Below are positions 48,229 through 56,849 of a DNA stretch of 64,000 nt, in pieces (the stretch's first letter is position 1; the number at the start of each line of letters is the position of its first letter). The notes under the pieces were generated by a model that did no database searches, was not told where the DNA came from, and saw only the letters and a list, made by a program, of their open reading frames with translations. The position numbers and the translations under genes were made by a program. The DNA is from Flavobacteriaceae bacterium (GTDB lineage: Bacteria > Bacteroidota > Bacteroidia > Flavobacteriales > Flavobacteriaceae), in contig NVXD01000001.1 in assembly GCA_002746415.1 (NCBI GenBank), forward strand, positions 1-64,000, given 5' to 3'.

Positions 48229-50280
48229 TTACCGTTTATTTTGTCTTTCAAGTTTAATTGCATCAACTATAATTAAACCTTCTGAATCATCTGTGATAAT
48301 TTCAACATAGTTATCATTTATAGGACTAAACTCGTAGTTTCCAATTTCTAAGGATTTTTTTGGTTCAATCCATTCTTTATCAACACCATTTTTATGCTTA
48401 ATTATTACATAAAAGCCATCTGTTTTATGGATAAGCATGTTATTTGAATATGGTTTACCCGTTAAACTAACTTTATATTCTCCTTCTAAACCCTGAGGAA
48501 CAAAACGTACATATTCGCCGCTTGAATTATTACTATTGATAAGGAAGTTTCCTTTATTCCCTTTAGTCCAGTCTAAGTGGAATTCAGGTTTTAGCCAAAA
48601 GAAACTTGAAGTAATACAATTTGAGTCAGCATTGTTTATCGTAACAATCGAATTTTTGTTAAGCTCCCTAATATTTATAACAACTCTTATTTTTTGAGGC
48701 GAATTCAAAGCATCATTGTGGCTCACAAGAACAAAGGCTTCGTACAAGCCTGGCTCTTGTCTCATATTTACAAAATCAGGTTGTATCTCAAAAGTAACGC
48801 TATCCTTATAAGATATATTCTTAATTTTTAGCCAATCCGTGGTTCCATGAGTATATAAAGGTTTTATGCTGTATTTTCTCTTTTCTTTTTCTGTCCAACT
48901 AAGATTAGAAGAATAAATAGTAACGGTTTTAGAATCTATGGTATTTACATTTTTAGAGCAATTAAAATAGACCGTATTTGTTGGCTGAATAGCTTTATTA
49001 CTAGTTAATGTTTTCCAGTTTTTACATTTCCGGAACGAAGGCTCCTTATCACAAGTTATTCTAAAGTTACCTTCTGTCACCTCTTTTCCGGTTACTGTAA
49101 CAAACTGTCTGTAAACATCTTCGTCGTGTCCATCTTTTACAATTAAAGTAATAGAATAAACACCAGGAGAAGCGAACGTATGGCTTGGCATGGCACTAAA
49201 TGAAGAATTACCATCGCCAAAATCCCAAAAATACTGTAACTCATTACCATAAACTCCAGGTCTAGATAAACTGCTGTTCAAATGAACTGCCTCAGCAGTT
49301 TTTAATGGAGAAAGGGGAGTAAAATGAGCTTTAATCTTATTTTCTATTTCCTTGTTATTTTTATCTATTTGCCAAAAAATCAACCAAGGATCCATGAGAT
49401 ATCCTTCAAACCCTGGTTGCATCACTTTAAATACAAAATGCGTATGAGAATTTTCGCCTGCCCATGTTCCTGCTCCATAAGCATATTTCTGTCCTTTCCT
49501 TAATGGCTGAACTTCCGAAACAAGAAGTTGGTTTAAATGGTGTGTTTGCAGATACCAAGTATCCCCATTATCCCAATTTTTCACTCCGCGCCATCGATTA
49601 TTATTATGTCCAGATTTTTCTGAGTTGAAAAGATAATGTTCTTCAAAATCTATGGGGGCATATAGTGCTGTATTACTGGGCATATTTAAATCTAAACCAC
49701 CATGTAAGTCGGCTCCAAAGTAAGTACCCATCCAAGTATCGTTACCACTGTAAGCGTTTTTTACTTCTATTTTTTCATTTTTATGTACAAACCAATTACT
49801 TATTTTCACTGGACAAATTGGAGAATCGGCATCCTGAAAAGCAAATCTAGCTTCTTTTTTTGGTAAGCATTCACCGTGGTTTTCATTGAAAAATTTACCA
49901 ACAGAACTCAATCCATCAAACCAGATCATTAAACCATTTACAATATAAGGTTCGTAAAACGATTGTTGCACGGGCACATATCGAACCATCTTTATTTCTT
50001 GTCCATCAATTTCTAAGGTACACTCCATTGAGTATATAGAAGCATCAGATTTACTACCCTTTTTCATCTGCTTCAATGTTGTGAAAATGATTTTGGTTTT
50101 CGAATCGATTAATTTTATTTTAATAACTCTACCACTTTCCAAAGTATAATTTACACGGTCATTGGAATTGATTTCTACAACACTAAGGGTGTTTTTGTGT
50201 TTTAGATCAATGTCTTGTCCATTGACATTAGACAAAAAAGTAATAAATAATAAAACCAAATAAGTCAATTTGTATTTCAT
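48229..50280 (-). CDS. Secreted multidomain protein: M23-like, PKD and C-terminal binding domain
   Basis: 683 aa with a signal peptide ending FLSNVNG. A LytM/M23-like module (about 190-310) has HGGLDLNMPSNTALYAPI (His-x-x-x-Asp) and the SHTHFVFKV (HxH) pair, although the spacing and other motifs are divergent. A PKD domain follows (about 340-395, WDFGDGNSSFSAMPSHTF). The last 130 residues (about 550-683, WTKGNKGNFLINSN ... VIVDAIKLERQNKR) resemble golvesin/xanthan lyase-type sugar-binding beta-sandwiches. The signal peptide and PKD suggest a secreted protein that acts on a surface polymer. Confidence 0.65.
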   Translation of the reverse strand: MKYKLTYLVLLFITFLSNVNGQDIDLKHKNTLSVVEINSNDRVNYTLESGRVIKIKLIDSKTKIIFTTLKQMKKGSKSDASIYSMECTLEIDGQEIKMVRYVPVQQSFYEPYIVNGLMIWFDGLSSVGKFFNENHGECLPKKEARFAFQDADSPICPVKISNWFVHKNEKIEVKNAYSGNDTWMGTYFGADLHGGLDLNMPSNTALYAPIDFEEHYLFNSEKSGHNNNRWRGVKNWDNGDTWYLQTHHLNQLLVSEVQPLRKGQKYAYGAGTWAGENSHTHFVFKVMQPGFEGYLMDPWLIFWQIDKNNKEIENKIKAHFTPLSPLKTAEAVHLNSSLSRPGVYGNELQYFWDFGDGNSSFSAMPSHTFASPGVYSITLIVKDGHDEDVYRQFVTVTGKEVTEGNFRITCDKEPSFRKCKNWKTLTSNKAIQPTNTVYFNCSKNVNTIDSKTVTIYSSNLSWTEKEKRKYSIKPLYTHGTTDWLKIKNISYKDSVTFEIQPDFVNMRQEPGLYEAFVLVSHNDALNSPQKIRVVINIRELNKNSIVTINNADSNCITSSFFWLKPEFHLDWTKGNKGNFLINSNNSSGEYVRFVPQGLEGEYKVSLTGKPYSNNMLIHKTDGFYVIIKHKNGVDKEWIEPKKSLEIGNYEFSPINDNYVEIITDDSEGLIIVDAIKLERQNKR

Positions 50281-50406
50281 GCTCTTAATTTATAAAATGG
50301 CAACAATATAGGACTAAATCATGTAATCCAGGAGAGCATTTAAAAATTTCATTAACTCAGCAGTAAGTCTGTATTCCCAACCATCAGGTTTATCTATAAT
50401 TATCCT

Positions 50407-50706
50407 TTATTTAAACTTTAAATTATTTAAAATAAGATTGTGACATCGGATAGTGTAATCAGATTGCATACTTACAAAGGTAGCTTCAGCTCCAAAATCC
50501 ATTTTGTAGTTTTCATATTGAGACAAGAATAAATCAGATTCTGGTTTGTGTTTTATATGTAATATATCAATTATATTATTTAACAACTTTGAATAATTTT
50601 GAACGTCTTCTTCATTATTCAAATTTTTAATTTCACTTAAAAACTCGTTACTAAACCTCTTGAAGCAGTCATTTACATAATTAGAAATTTCATTTTGTTT
50701 TATCAT
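50407..50706 (-). CDS. Small soluble protein of unknown function
   Basis: 99 aa. KQNEISNYVNDCFKRFSNEF starts an all-helical protein, with NIIDILHIKHKPESDLF and a tail RCHNLILNNLKFK. No membrane segment or signal. A short motif TTCAATTAAACG sits immediately before the ATG, similar to the starts of other small genes in this part of the island. Function unknown. Confidence 0.55.
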   Translation of the reverse strand: MIKQNEISNYVNDCFKRFSNEFLSEIKNLNNEEDVQNYSKLLNNIIDILHIKHKPESDLFLSQYENYKMDFGAEATFVSMQSDYTIRCHNLILNNLKFK

Positions 50707-50814
50707 CGTTTAATTGAATTTATCAAATTACGCCATACTGTCCTAACTCTTCGTTTTTTAGGAAATATTGACTAACTACTAGTCTATGGAACAGTTTGAC
50801 GCCGGCAATAGACT

Positions 50815-51636
50815 TTAATATTCCAGAATAGCTGTTGCTAGTTTTGCAAAATAATCTGAATTCCCATCAGGTTTGTATTCCAGATATGGCTCGCTGTTGT
50901 ACAATCTCATTAGTTCCCAATTGCTTTCTGAAAGTTGAACCAGTAAGTTTTCAGGTACCTCATAAGCTACGACACCAGAATCTCCGCATTCGGTATTCAA
51001 GACATTTATAAGTTCAATAATTCCATGTTTATCTGTTTTAATTTTTATGTTGTCGTCTTTTCTAAAACAACCGCTCAGGTTATATTTCGATTTGTAAAAA
51101 GCTCTTAAATAATACTTACCAGTACTAACCTTGGTAATGCTGAAATCAAGATAGGGCATAATTCCGTCGGCAATAGTCAAGGTTGAAGTACTAAAGGAAG
51201 TGGTTTCCTCCATTTCATCATATTTACTTTCAACTGTAACTCCTTTGTTGTAGTCTGCAATTTCTTTTAATTCTAAGGCTGAATCTATTGCAATTTGCCA
51301 TTTCTTTTTATTTGAATCCCTTACTAATGCATACATAGCACTTCCTCCAAAATTGTGTAATGCTTTGAAACCTTCTATTTCAAGAACCTCATTAGGACTT
51401 TCAATTTTAGAAATAAGGACAAGGCCAGTACTATATATTGATACATACATTCCTTTTGCTGCTGCATATTTCAAAGTTAAAAGGTCTCCAACTTGGTAAG
51501 TTTTTCCGTTCCTTGCGGTATAGGAATTGTATTTGCCCCTTATTTTCTGTTCAGGATCACTTACTTGTTCGTAAGTAGCTTGGGCTGTTAAATGGACGGA
51601 TATGGTAAATACCATTAATAATAAAAAAGGTTTCAT
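50815..51636 (-). CDS. Secreted protein of unknown function
   Basis: 273 aa. The signal peptide (1-18) ends VHLTAQ. The mature protein is beta-rich: YTARNGKTYQVGDLLTLKYAA resembles an SH3-like or barrel fold, and the end LESNWELMRLYNSEPYLEYK-like tail is amphipathic. No family is recognised. Isolated transcription unit. Confidence 0.6.
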   Translation of the reverse strand: MKPFLLLMVFTISVHLTAQATYEQVSDPEQKIRGKYNSYTARNGKTYQVGDLLTLKYAAAKGMYVSIYSTGLVLISKIESPNEVLEIEGFKALHNFGGSAMYALVRDSNKKKWQIAIDSALELKEIADYNKGVTVESKYDEMEETTSFSTSTLTIADGIMPYLDFSITKVSTGKYYLRAFYKSKYNLSGCFRKDDNIKIKTDKHGIIELINVLNTECGDSGVVAYEVPENLLVQLSESNWELMRLYNSEPYLEYKPDGNSDYFAKLATAILEY

Positions 51637-51826
51637 AAAGATGTTATAATTAAGTTCAAAAGATCGTTTATTAAGACCTTAATTAGCTATATTTAAATGT
51701 AATATTATCTATAATTAAATGATAATTAGCAAGATATAGAAAAAAAACACTATTTCTTACGGAAATACGTAATACACAGGGAGGGTATTATTCTATATTT
51801 AAACTTTTGTTTAACTCAGTTCTTTG

Positions 51827-52342
51827 TTACCCAACGTATTTGTTTTGATTCCAGTAGTCAATTCTTTTCTCAATCTCTTTTTTAGGAAGTCGATTATTTA
51901 ACTGGCTAAGTTGTTTAATTTTCTCAACAGCCTCTTCAAAACTGATTAATTCTTGATTTAAGAATTCATCAAAAAGATAAATAATCCCCCTGACCTCTAT
52001 ATTATCTTTGCTAGCTAGCTTTCTTAATTTCCCATCGCCTGTTAATAATACTCCTGAAAGTTTTTTACTGTAATACCAAACAGAACAGTCTTCAAAACTT
52101 AATCCTTTACTATTTTCTAAAATCACATTGATTCCTTGAAAATCCTCCATTGTTATCGTTTCGATAATTCCAAGTTTTTTCAATTCGCTTAGTTCGGTTA
52201 TTGGTTTTCTTTGTTTATCATTTAACTCTTCAAAAACAAAATCGGTTGTATGTAAATCAAAACTGAGATTGGAAAAAGCTTCAAGAAGTTCGAGTTTAAC
52301 TAAGTCTATTAAGATATTAGCATCATTAATTACTATTTTCAT
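51827..52342 (-). CDS. PIN-domain nuclease, partner of the Xre-ImmA/IrrE protein
   Basis: 171 aa. MKIVINDANILIDLVKL starts the PIN fold with the first acidic residue, and SFEDCSVWYYSKKLSGVLLTGDGKLRKLA carries the DxS/V and TGDGxLR core found in type II PIN toxins. It follows the Xre-ImmA/IrrE gene by 12 bp and should be co-transcribed. PIN toxins usually cleave RNA; the specific target is unknown. Confidence 0.85.
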   Translation of the reverse strand: MKIVINDANILIDLVKLELLEAFSNLSFDLHTTDFVFEELNDKQRKPITELSELKKLGIIETITMEDFQGINVILENSKGLSFEDCSVWYYSKKLSGVLLTGDGKLRKLASKDNIEVRGIIYLFDEFLNQELISFEEAVEKIKQLSQLNNRLPKKEIEKRIDYWNQNKYVG

Positions 52343-52354
52343 TATGCATATAAT

Positions 52355-53401
52355 CTATATTAATGAACTTTCTTTAACGGATTCTATATTCTTGTTCAAT
52401 AATGATGATGCTTTGCTTATCGAGATGTTTTCTTGAGAAAGTGCTCTATAAACTAATTGCTCAAACCTGTTAGATTTTTCTGGGGTTTCAAATCTCGAAG
52501 CATTTACTTCTCTGTCTAAAGATGGATTAAATCTAGTTCTTTTATAAAATACAGTATGACGTTGTTTACTTAAAATTTCTGAGTCAACTAGTCTATAAAC
52601 TATTGCAGGAATACTAATCCCGTATTTTTTTTGAGTTGAAATTAATTCAGCAAGAGTAATATGGTTTCTTTTACCACCAAATTCCCGTATAACAATTTCC
52701 TTAGGAAAAAGGAATTCAGCGGCAAACTTATTACAAAATTGTTCTTCTTGTTTAGTCTCACAATCAGGAAGGTTTAATAATAAGTGTCCCAATTCGTGAA
52801 GTAAAGTAAATCTTTTGCGTTCTACAGGAAAATTACCATTAACAACAATCACAGGATATTTACCATTAACATAAGTTGCTAATCCATCAAATTTATCATC
52901 AACATCGTATAATTCAATTACTTTTATTTCTTTATCTTCTAAAAGTTGAATTATATTATGAATAGGGTCAATTCCAATTTCCCAATCAGTTCTTAGTTTT
53001 AATACTGCTTTTTCTACATCTCCGATTTTATTAATCTTGACATTTTTAATGGAGTTTTTAAAACTATAATCAATTGATAAGGAGTCCTCTAACCAAATGT
53101 AATTTTCTAAGTTAATTTTAATTTGTTCTCTTAATGAACTTTGTTTCTTTAAAGAAAAACTTGATTTTTTTCTAAAGTTTATCTCTCCTAATTCCACTTG
53201 AAAAGAATTAAAGAAATAGTCCATTTTTAAACCAAATAGTTTGGATAATTTTAGAAATTTTGAACTAGTTGGAATTGCATCTCCATTTTCATACTTACTT
53301 ACCATTTGTTTAGATACACCTAATTCGTCCGCAACATTTTGTTGAGACAAACAGTTAAGTATTCTTGCATTTTTTATGCGATTAGCAACTAAGTTTTTCA
53401 T
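52355..53401 (-). CDS. Xre-family regulator fused to ImmA/IrrE metallopeptidase
   Basis: 348 aa from the ATG at 53401. A longer reading from 53449 would run through the operator palindrome, so the inner start is preferred. N-terminal HTH_3 (KNARILNCLSQQNVADELGVS), then an IrrE/ImmA zinc peptidase (RFTLLHELGHLLLNLPDCET with HELGH, and CNKFAAEFLFP). This is the antitoxin/regulator half of the Xre-COG2856 class; here it is paired with a PIN nuclease. The protease may degrade a repressor or itself on stress. Autoregulation through the palindrome at 53411-53454 is likely. Confidence 0.88.
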   Translation of the reverse strand: MKNLVANRIKNARILNCLSQQNVADELGVSKQMVSKYENGDAIPTSSKFLKLSKLFGLKMDYFFNSFQVELGEINFRKKSSFSLKKQSSLREQIKINLENYIWLEDSLSIDYSFKNSIKNVKINKIGDVEKAVLKLRTDWEIGIDPIHNIIQLLEDKEIKVIELYDVDDKFDGLATYVNGKYPVIVVNGNFPVERKRFTLLHELGHLLLNLPDCETKQEEQFCNKFAAEFLFPKEIVIREFGGKRNHITLAELISTQKKYGISIPAIVYRLVDSEILSKQRHTVFYKRTRFNPSLDREVNASRFETPEKSNRFEQLVYRALSQENISISKASSLLNKNIESVKESSLI

Positions 53402-53410
53402 TTTAATTTT

Positions 53411-53454
53411 ATTGGTTGACAAATCTACATAAAGATAGCGAATTGTCAACCAAT
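53411..53454. promoter_or_regulatory. Perfect 12-bp inverted repeat, operator of the Xre-ImmA/IrrE-PIN operon
   Basis: ATTGGTTGACAA (53411-53422) and TTGTCAACCAAT (53443-53454) are perfect reverse complements. The centre-to-centre distance is 32 bp (three helical turns). The site lies just before the chosen start codon of the Xre protein. The length and spacing fit two bound HTH dimers. Confidence 0.75.
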
Positions 53455-53619
53455 CTCAAAATTATTAACTAAGTTTTATCCGTTGAAGAACGTAAAAACA
53501 TATGAATACTTACCTATATATCAATTAAATTGTAAGTTATCATAACAGTTATAAACACGAGCAATGTTAACGCTATTTAAGTATTTACTCGTATAATAAG
53601 CGTTTACATACTCAAGTCG

Positions 53620-53639
53620 AACGATCGTTTTATTGAACT
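53620..53639 (+). repeat. Left copy of a 20-bp inverted repeat bounding the recombinase block
   Basis: AACGATCGTTTTATTGAACT. It matches 19 of 20 bases of the reverse complement of 57606-57625. The interval between them (about 4.0 kb) carries the DUF2971 operon, small membrane genes and a serine recombinase at its right end. It overlaps the last codons of the 41-aa gene. Confidence 0.6.
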
Positions 53640-53755
53640 TTTTGATAAATAGAAAAACCGATAAAAAATAGTATTATCAAGATTGCCAGTATAATACCTA
53701 ACCTTGTATTTCCTTTAATAAACTCAACAAACCAATTAAGTAGTTCTTCAATCAT
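53630..53755 (-). CDS. 41-aa single-span membrane protein, last gene of the DUF2971 operon
   Basis: 41 aa: MIEELLNWFVEFIKGNTRLG followed by a strongly hydrophobic helix IILAILIILFFIGFSIY and a short KVQ tail. It starts 3 bp after the stop of the 98-aa gene. Such tiny one-helix proteins are common in type I-like toxins and in defence operons with a membrane effector. It could also be a holin- or phage-like peptide. Evidence for coding is operon position, a proper start and stop, and the clear membrane helix. Confidence 0.55.
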   Translation of the reverse strand: MIEELLNWFVEFIKGNTRLGIILAILIILFFIGFSIYQKVQ

Positions 53756-53758
53756 AAG

Positions 53759-54055
53759 TTAATTCAAACTTGCTTTTTCTATAGCAACAGCTATATCATA
53801 TTCCTTTTTATTAGCATATTTATGCAAATGTGTTATTCTACCTTTAACGTTGTCGCTATCCCTGCCATCATATTCGCACACTACATTTAAATAAACCTCA
53901 TTATTGAGATTTAGATTCACTATTACATCTTTCAGTTTTTCTAGTTTTCCATTTAGTTGCTTATGACATTCTAAATAGATTTGCTGCATATCCTTGTCTA
54001 ACTCATGTCGTTGTCCTGGAGTTAGATTTTTAATTAATTCAAATTGTTCTTTCAT
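53759..54055 (-). CDS. 98-aa soluble protein in the DUF2971 operon
   Basis: 98 aa. MKEQFELIKNLTPGQRHELDKDMQQIYLECHKQLNGKLEK is helical, and the second half is strand-like (NNEVYLNVVCEYDGRDS). Its start overlaps the stop of the DUF2971 gene by 4 bp, so translation is coupled. No family recognised. It may be the antitoxin, cofactor or regulator of the DUF2971 protein. Confidence 0.65.
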   Translation of the reverse strand: MKEQFELIKNLTPGQRHELDKDMQQIYLECHKQLNGKLEKLKDVIVNLNLNNEVYLNVVCEYDGRDSDNVKGRITHLHKYANKKEYDIAVAIEKASLN

Positions 54056-54879
54056 AATCGTTCAGTTCTTTTTTTAAATTGATAAAATGGTTCAAGCTCA
54101 GATCTTACAACTGAGATATTTCCTCCTAGACCTTCCAATTCGGTCTTAAATTGGACAAATGAATCATCATCGATTTCTGGATCAACAATAATTGTTATAT
54201 CCAATTCATTGAACGATGTTATTTGATATCTTTTATGATCCTCTTGTTCTGAAGAGGAGGTGTCTAACATCACTACTCTATATTCCTTTTCGTGTTCAAA
54301 GGAATTGTCTTTTCTAAAAGCCAAATATTTCACCTGACTTTCTTCTTCATTAAATATCACATTTTTAAAATCCTGGTATTTAATTCTCCCAACAATAACG
54401 AATTGCTCATCATCAGGAGCATTTAATAATAAGGATTGCTTTATATTTTTCTGAAACTCTTTTCTCTCAAAGCGTATGGCAAAGCCGCCCTTACCTGCAT
54501 AATAGCTCCACATGGCATGTGATTCTTTTTCAGAATTAAACCAACAGCTTACAAAATGAGCATTTTGAACTTTTTTTAATATTTCTCGTTGTTGTAAAAG
54601 AGACTCTCTGGCACTTTCTTTTAAATAATTAAAGTCAAAATCTGTTAAATCAGGATTTTTATCAGAAATTGGAAAATGAAAATAATCTTGGTAATGATTA
54701 ATTAATTCAGTTATATCGTAGGTTTTAATACCCTCTAAATTATCTTTAAACCTGTCCATTCTTGTTAGATATAACGACTTACTCGATAATAAATCAACAA
54801 GCTTTTCTTTATCCATGAAGCGATATAAATATTTCTTTTTAATACCTCTGGTGTGATATGTATTCCACTTTTTTGGCAT
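54052..54879 (-). CDS. DUF2971 protein
   Basis: 275 aa. KYLYRFMDKEKLVDLLSSKS ... MDRFKDNLEG starts the domain, HAMWSYYAGKGGFAIRFERKEF is the family core and EKEYRVVML the closing motif. DUF2971 proteins occur near restriction and abortive-infection genes, and the fold is thought to resemble ADP-ribosyltransferases, but no activity is settled. Here it opens a three-gene operon with a 98-aa and a 41-aa protein. In an integrative island this is a good candidate for a defence or toxin-antitoxin system. Confidence 0.8.
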   Translation of the reverse strand: MPKKWNTYHTRGIKKKYLYRFMDKEKLVDLLSSKSLYLTRMDRFKDNLEGIKTYDITELINHYQDYFHFPISDKNPDLTDFDFNYLKESARESLLQQREILKKVQNAHFVSCWFNSEKESHAMWSYYAGKGGFAIRFERKEFQKNIKQSLLLNAPDDEQFVIVGRIKYQDFKNVIFNEEESQVKYLAFRKDNSFEHEKEYRVVMLDTSSSEQEDHKRYQITSFNELDITIIVDPEIDDDSFVQFKTELEGLGGNISVVRSELEPFYQFKKRTERL

Positions 54880-54977
54880 ATTTCTAAAATTTCAATCTTT
54901 TTTTTACCAGTTAATAATTGTTACATTAATCCTTTAATTATACATTGATTTTTCAATTTACTCTTTAAACTCTGGAT

Positions 54978-55160
54978 TTATTTTTTTGCATTAAAGCCAC
55001 CGCTATTCCAAAATAAATAAAGTCCCACTATAAAAAACACCATCATAAAACCAAAAAAACCATTTTTACTTATGTCGTTAAATATGGCATTTATTCCAAG
55101 TATTATCATACTCCCTATCATCAAAAATAATCCTATTGCACCAATTTGTGAATCATCCAT
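54978..55160 (-). CDS. 60-aa two-span membrane protein
   Basis: 60 aa. Two hydrophobic helices (about 6-24 and 33-51: IGAIGLFLMIGSMIILGI and GFMMVFFIVGLYLFW) joined by a short polar loop NDISKNG. It ends NSGGFNAKK. A GTTCAAATAAACGATTAATA run precedes the ATG, the same kind of start-proximal motif as in other small genes here. Function unknown; membrane-located. Confidence 0.6.
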   Translation of the reverse strand: MDDSQIGAIGLFLMIGSMIILGINAIFNDISKNGFFGFMMVFFIVGLYLFWNSGGFNAKK

Positions 55161-55257
55161 TATTAATCGTTTATTTGAACTTTTGGTTTATTGTTTTAAC
55201 CCGCTTCTTGATCTCTTTATAGGTTACGTCATCAACCCATGTAAGGCGTAATTGCGG

Positions 55258-55608
55258 TTATATATCTTTGTTGGCGTTAATTATATTCAGTTCTTTTATT
55301 ATTAATATCAGTATTTTAATTTCCATAATGGATAAAACAATAGTTCCAATAAAAAACAATACTCTAATAATGAAATATAAATTAAAATACTCACCTTTAT
55401 ATAGTAAAAGCAAAATTCCAAAAAGCACAAAAACAGGAATAAAAGCAATTAAAAGTCTTTTATTTAGTTTGTTTTCTTTTTTATATTTTTTTCTGTCATA
55501 TTTATTCGATATTCTTTGTTTAATATACCTCATAAATAACAACCAAACTATCAAATATATTATAACAGGTATTATTCCGATACTTACAGTATTAATATTC
55601 ATTAGCAT
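55258..55608 (-). CDS. 116-aa membrane protein
   Basis: 116 aa. Three hydrophobic segments (about 7-26, 49-66 and 77-105) and a basic cytoplasmic loop (RYIKQRISNKYDRKKYKKEN). No family recognised. It is a separate unit from the 60-aa gene, about 97 bp apart. Confidence 0.55.
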   Translation of the reverse strand: MLMNINTVSIGIIPVIIYLIVWLLFMRYIKQRISNKYDRKKYKKENKLNKRLLIAFIPVFVLFGILLLLYKGEYFNLYFIIRVLFFIGTIVLSIMEIKILILIIKELNIINANKDI

Positions 55609-55672
55609 GTTTTATAATCGTAAATATTGGTTATTAATGCCAACGTATAACGATAGTAACAATTTATTATCT

Positions 55673-56494
55673 TTATTCCGACTTCGATTTCTTTTTTTTA
55701 TATTTCCCTTTTAGTCTGCTAAAATTATTTCTTATTATAATAATCATAAAGAAAGGTGGGATGAGCGAAAGAACATTTAATATTTTTGTTAAATTCCTTC
55801 CAGGTGTAATATCGCCAAAATGGAATGAAAATATTGATTCAATCCAAAATTCAGAAAATGGTAAATTTTTCACCTTGCGAGAATTAAAATTAATTAACAG
55901 TTCTAAATCATCTATTTCCCTATCTAGGGCATCCAAAATGAGTGGTTTGAAAATTGATGGAGGGCCCATATACCTTATTTCCGTTTCAACAGAATCATTT
56001 TTTGAAATTGTAAGGGACCATTTTCCGTTCATAGAACCTACAAGAAGGTAATCAAAAGTATATTTTTCGGGTATTTCGATAAATTTTGGGCCTCTCCCAA
56101 TAAATTCCTTTTCTAAATGTTTCCTGATTCTTTTCAAGTCTTTAACAGGTATATTGTTTTTAGTGTTTTCTTGAATTAGTGAAATTTCATTTTCAAAAAA
56201 AGAATCAGAAATATTATAATATTTTGGATTGTGTTGAAATAAAAAATATGTCGCTGTAGGATAGATATAAAGTGAAATAAATAATAAGACCAAGAATTTA
56301 TGTAATCCTTTATAATGTTTTTTTAATAAAATAAAAACAGCAATAAAAAAAAGAAACAACAAAATTCCCAAACTTCTAATAGGTACATTATAAGCACCAG
56401 TTATTGCTTCATAAATAATAGATATTATATATAATGAAAGAACAAAAGCAAATCCGAAAACCATTAAAAACACTGTTTTATCAATTTTTTTCAT
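55673..56494 (-). CDS. 273-aa membrane protein of the recombinase operon
   Basis: 273 aa. Three N-terminal membrane spans (about 7-29, 36-56 and 61-80), a large extracytoplasmic region (about 85-235) and one C-terminal span (about 238-256). The stop is in a Lys-rich tail (KGKYKKKKSKSE). It is 22 bp after the 110-aa membrane gene and in the same operon as the serine recombinase. No family recognised. Confidence 0.6.
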   Translation of the reverse strand: MKKIDKTVFLMVFGFAFVLSLYIISIIYEAITGAYNVPIRSLGILLFLFFIAVFILLKKHYKGLHKFLVLLFISLYIYPTATYFLFQHNPKYYNISDSFFENEISLIQENTKNNIPVKDLKRIRKHLEKEFIGRGPKFIEIPEKYTFDYLLVGSMNGKWSLTISKNDSVETEIRYMGPPSIFKPLILDALDREIDDLELLINFNSRKVKNLPFSEFWIESIFSFHFGDITPGRNLTKILNVLSLIPPFFMIIIIRNNFSRLKGKYKKKKSKSE

Positions 56495-56516
56495 CGCTGA
56501 TATATTATATAGGTTT

Positions 56517-56849
56517 TCATTTTTTACTTTTATTCTTTGGCTTAAAAATGTAATCCAATATAATAACGTAAACTATTGTTAGTTCAGGTATAACTGCATA
56601 ATAAACAAAATTAACTTCATGCTTTTTTAAAATTCTTTCAAGTTCTGAATCAATTATCTCAACAGGAATTTTAAAAGAAAAAAAATAAGCTGATGAATTC
56701 CACGATAATGATAAGAATGCAAACAATAGACAAATTCCAATTATAGCTTTCTTAAATAAAATGAATTTAGGATATTTCTTAACAGAAATAAAATACAATG
56801 CTGTATATATTGGAAGCATTATTGGTAACATTGTTAAAAATTCACTCAT
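56517..56849 (-). CDS. 110-aa three-span membrane protein overlapping the recombinase
   Basis: 110 aa. Hydrophobic segments at about 5-24, 31-55 and 82-102, a KKHEVNFVYYAVIP turn, and a Lys-rich C-terminus (KPKNKSKK). It overlaps the serine recombinase stop by 4 bp, so recombinase and membrane proteins are translated together. No family recognised. Confidence 0.6.
   Translation of the reverse strand: MSEFLTMLPIMLPIYTALYFISVKKYPKFILFKKAIIGICLLFAFLSLSWNSSAYFFSFKIPVEIIDSELERILKKHEVNFVYYAVIPELTIVYVIILDYIFKPKNKSKK

Noticed and set aside
53402-53449. Longer start for the Xre-ImmA/IrrE gene
   Set aside because: The added codons overlap the perfect inverted repeat expected to be the operator.
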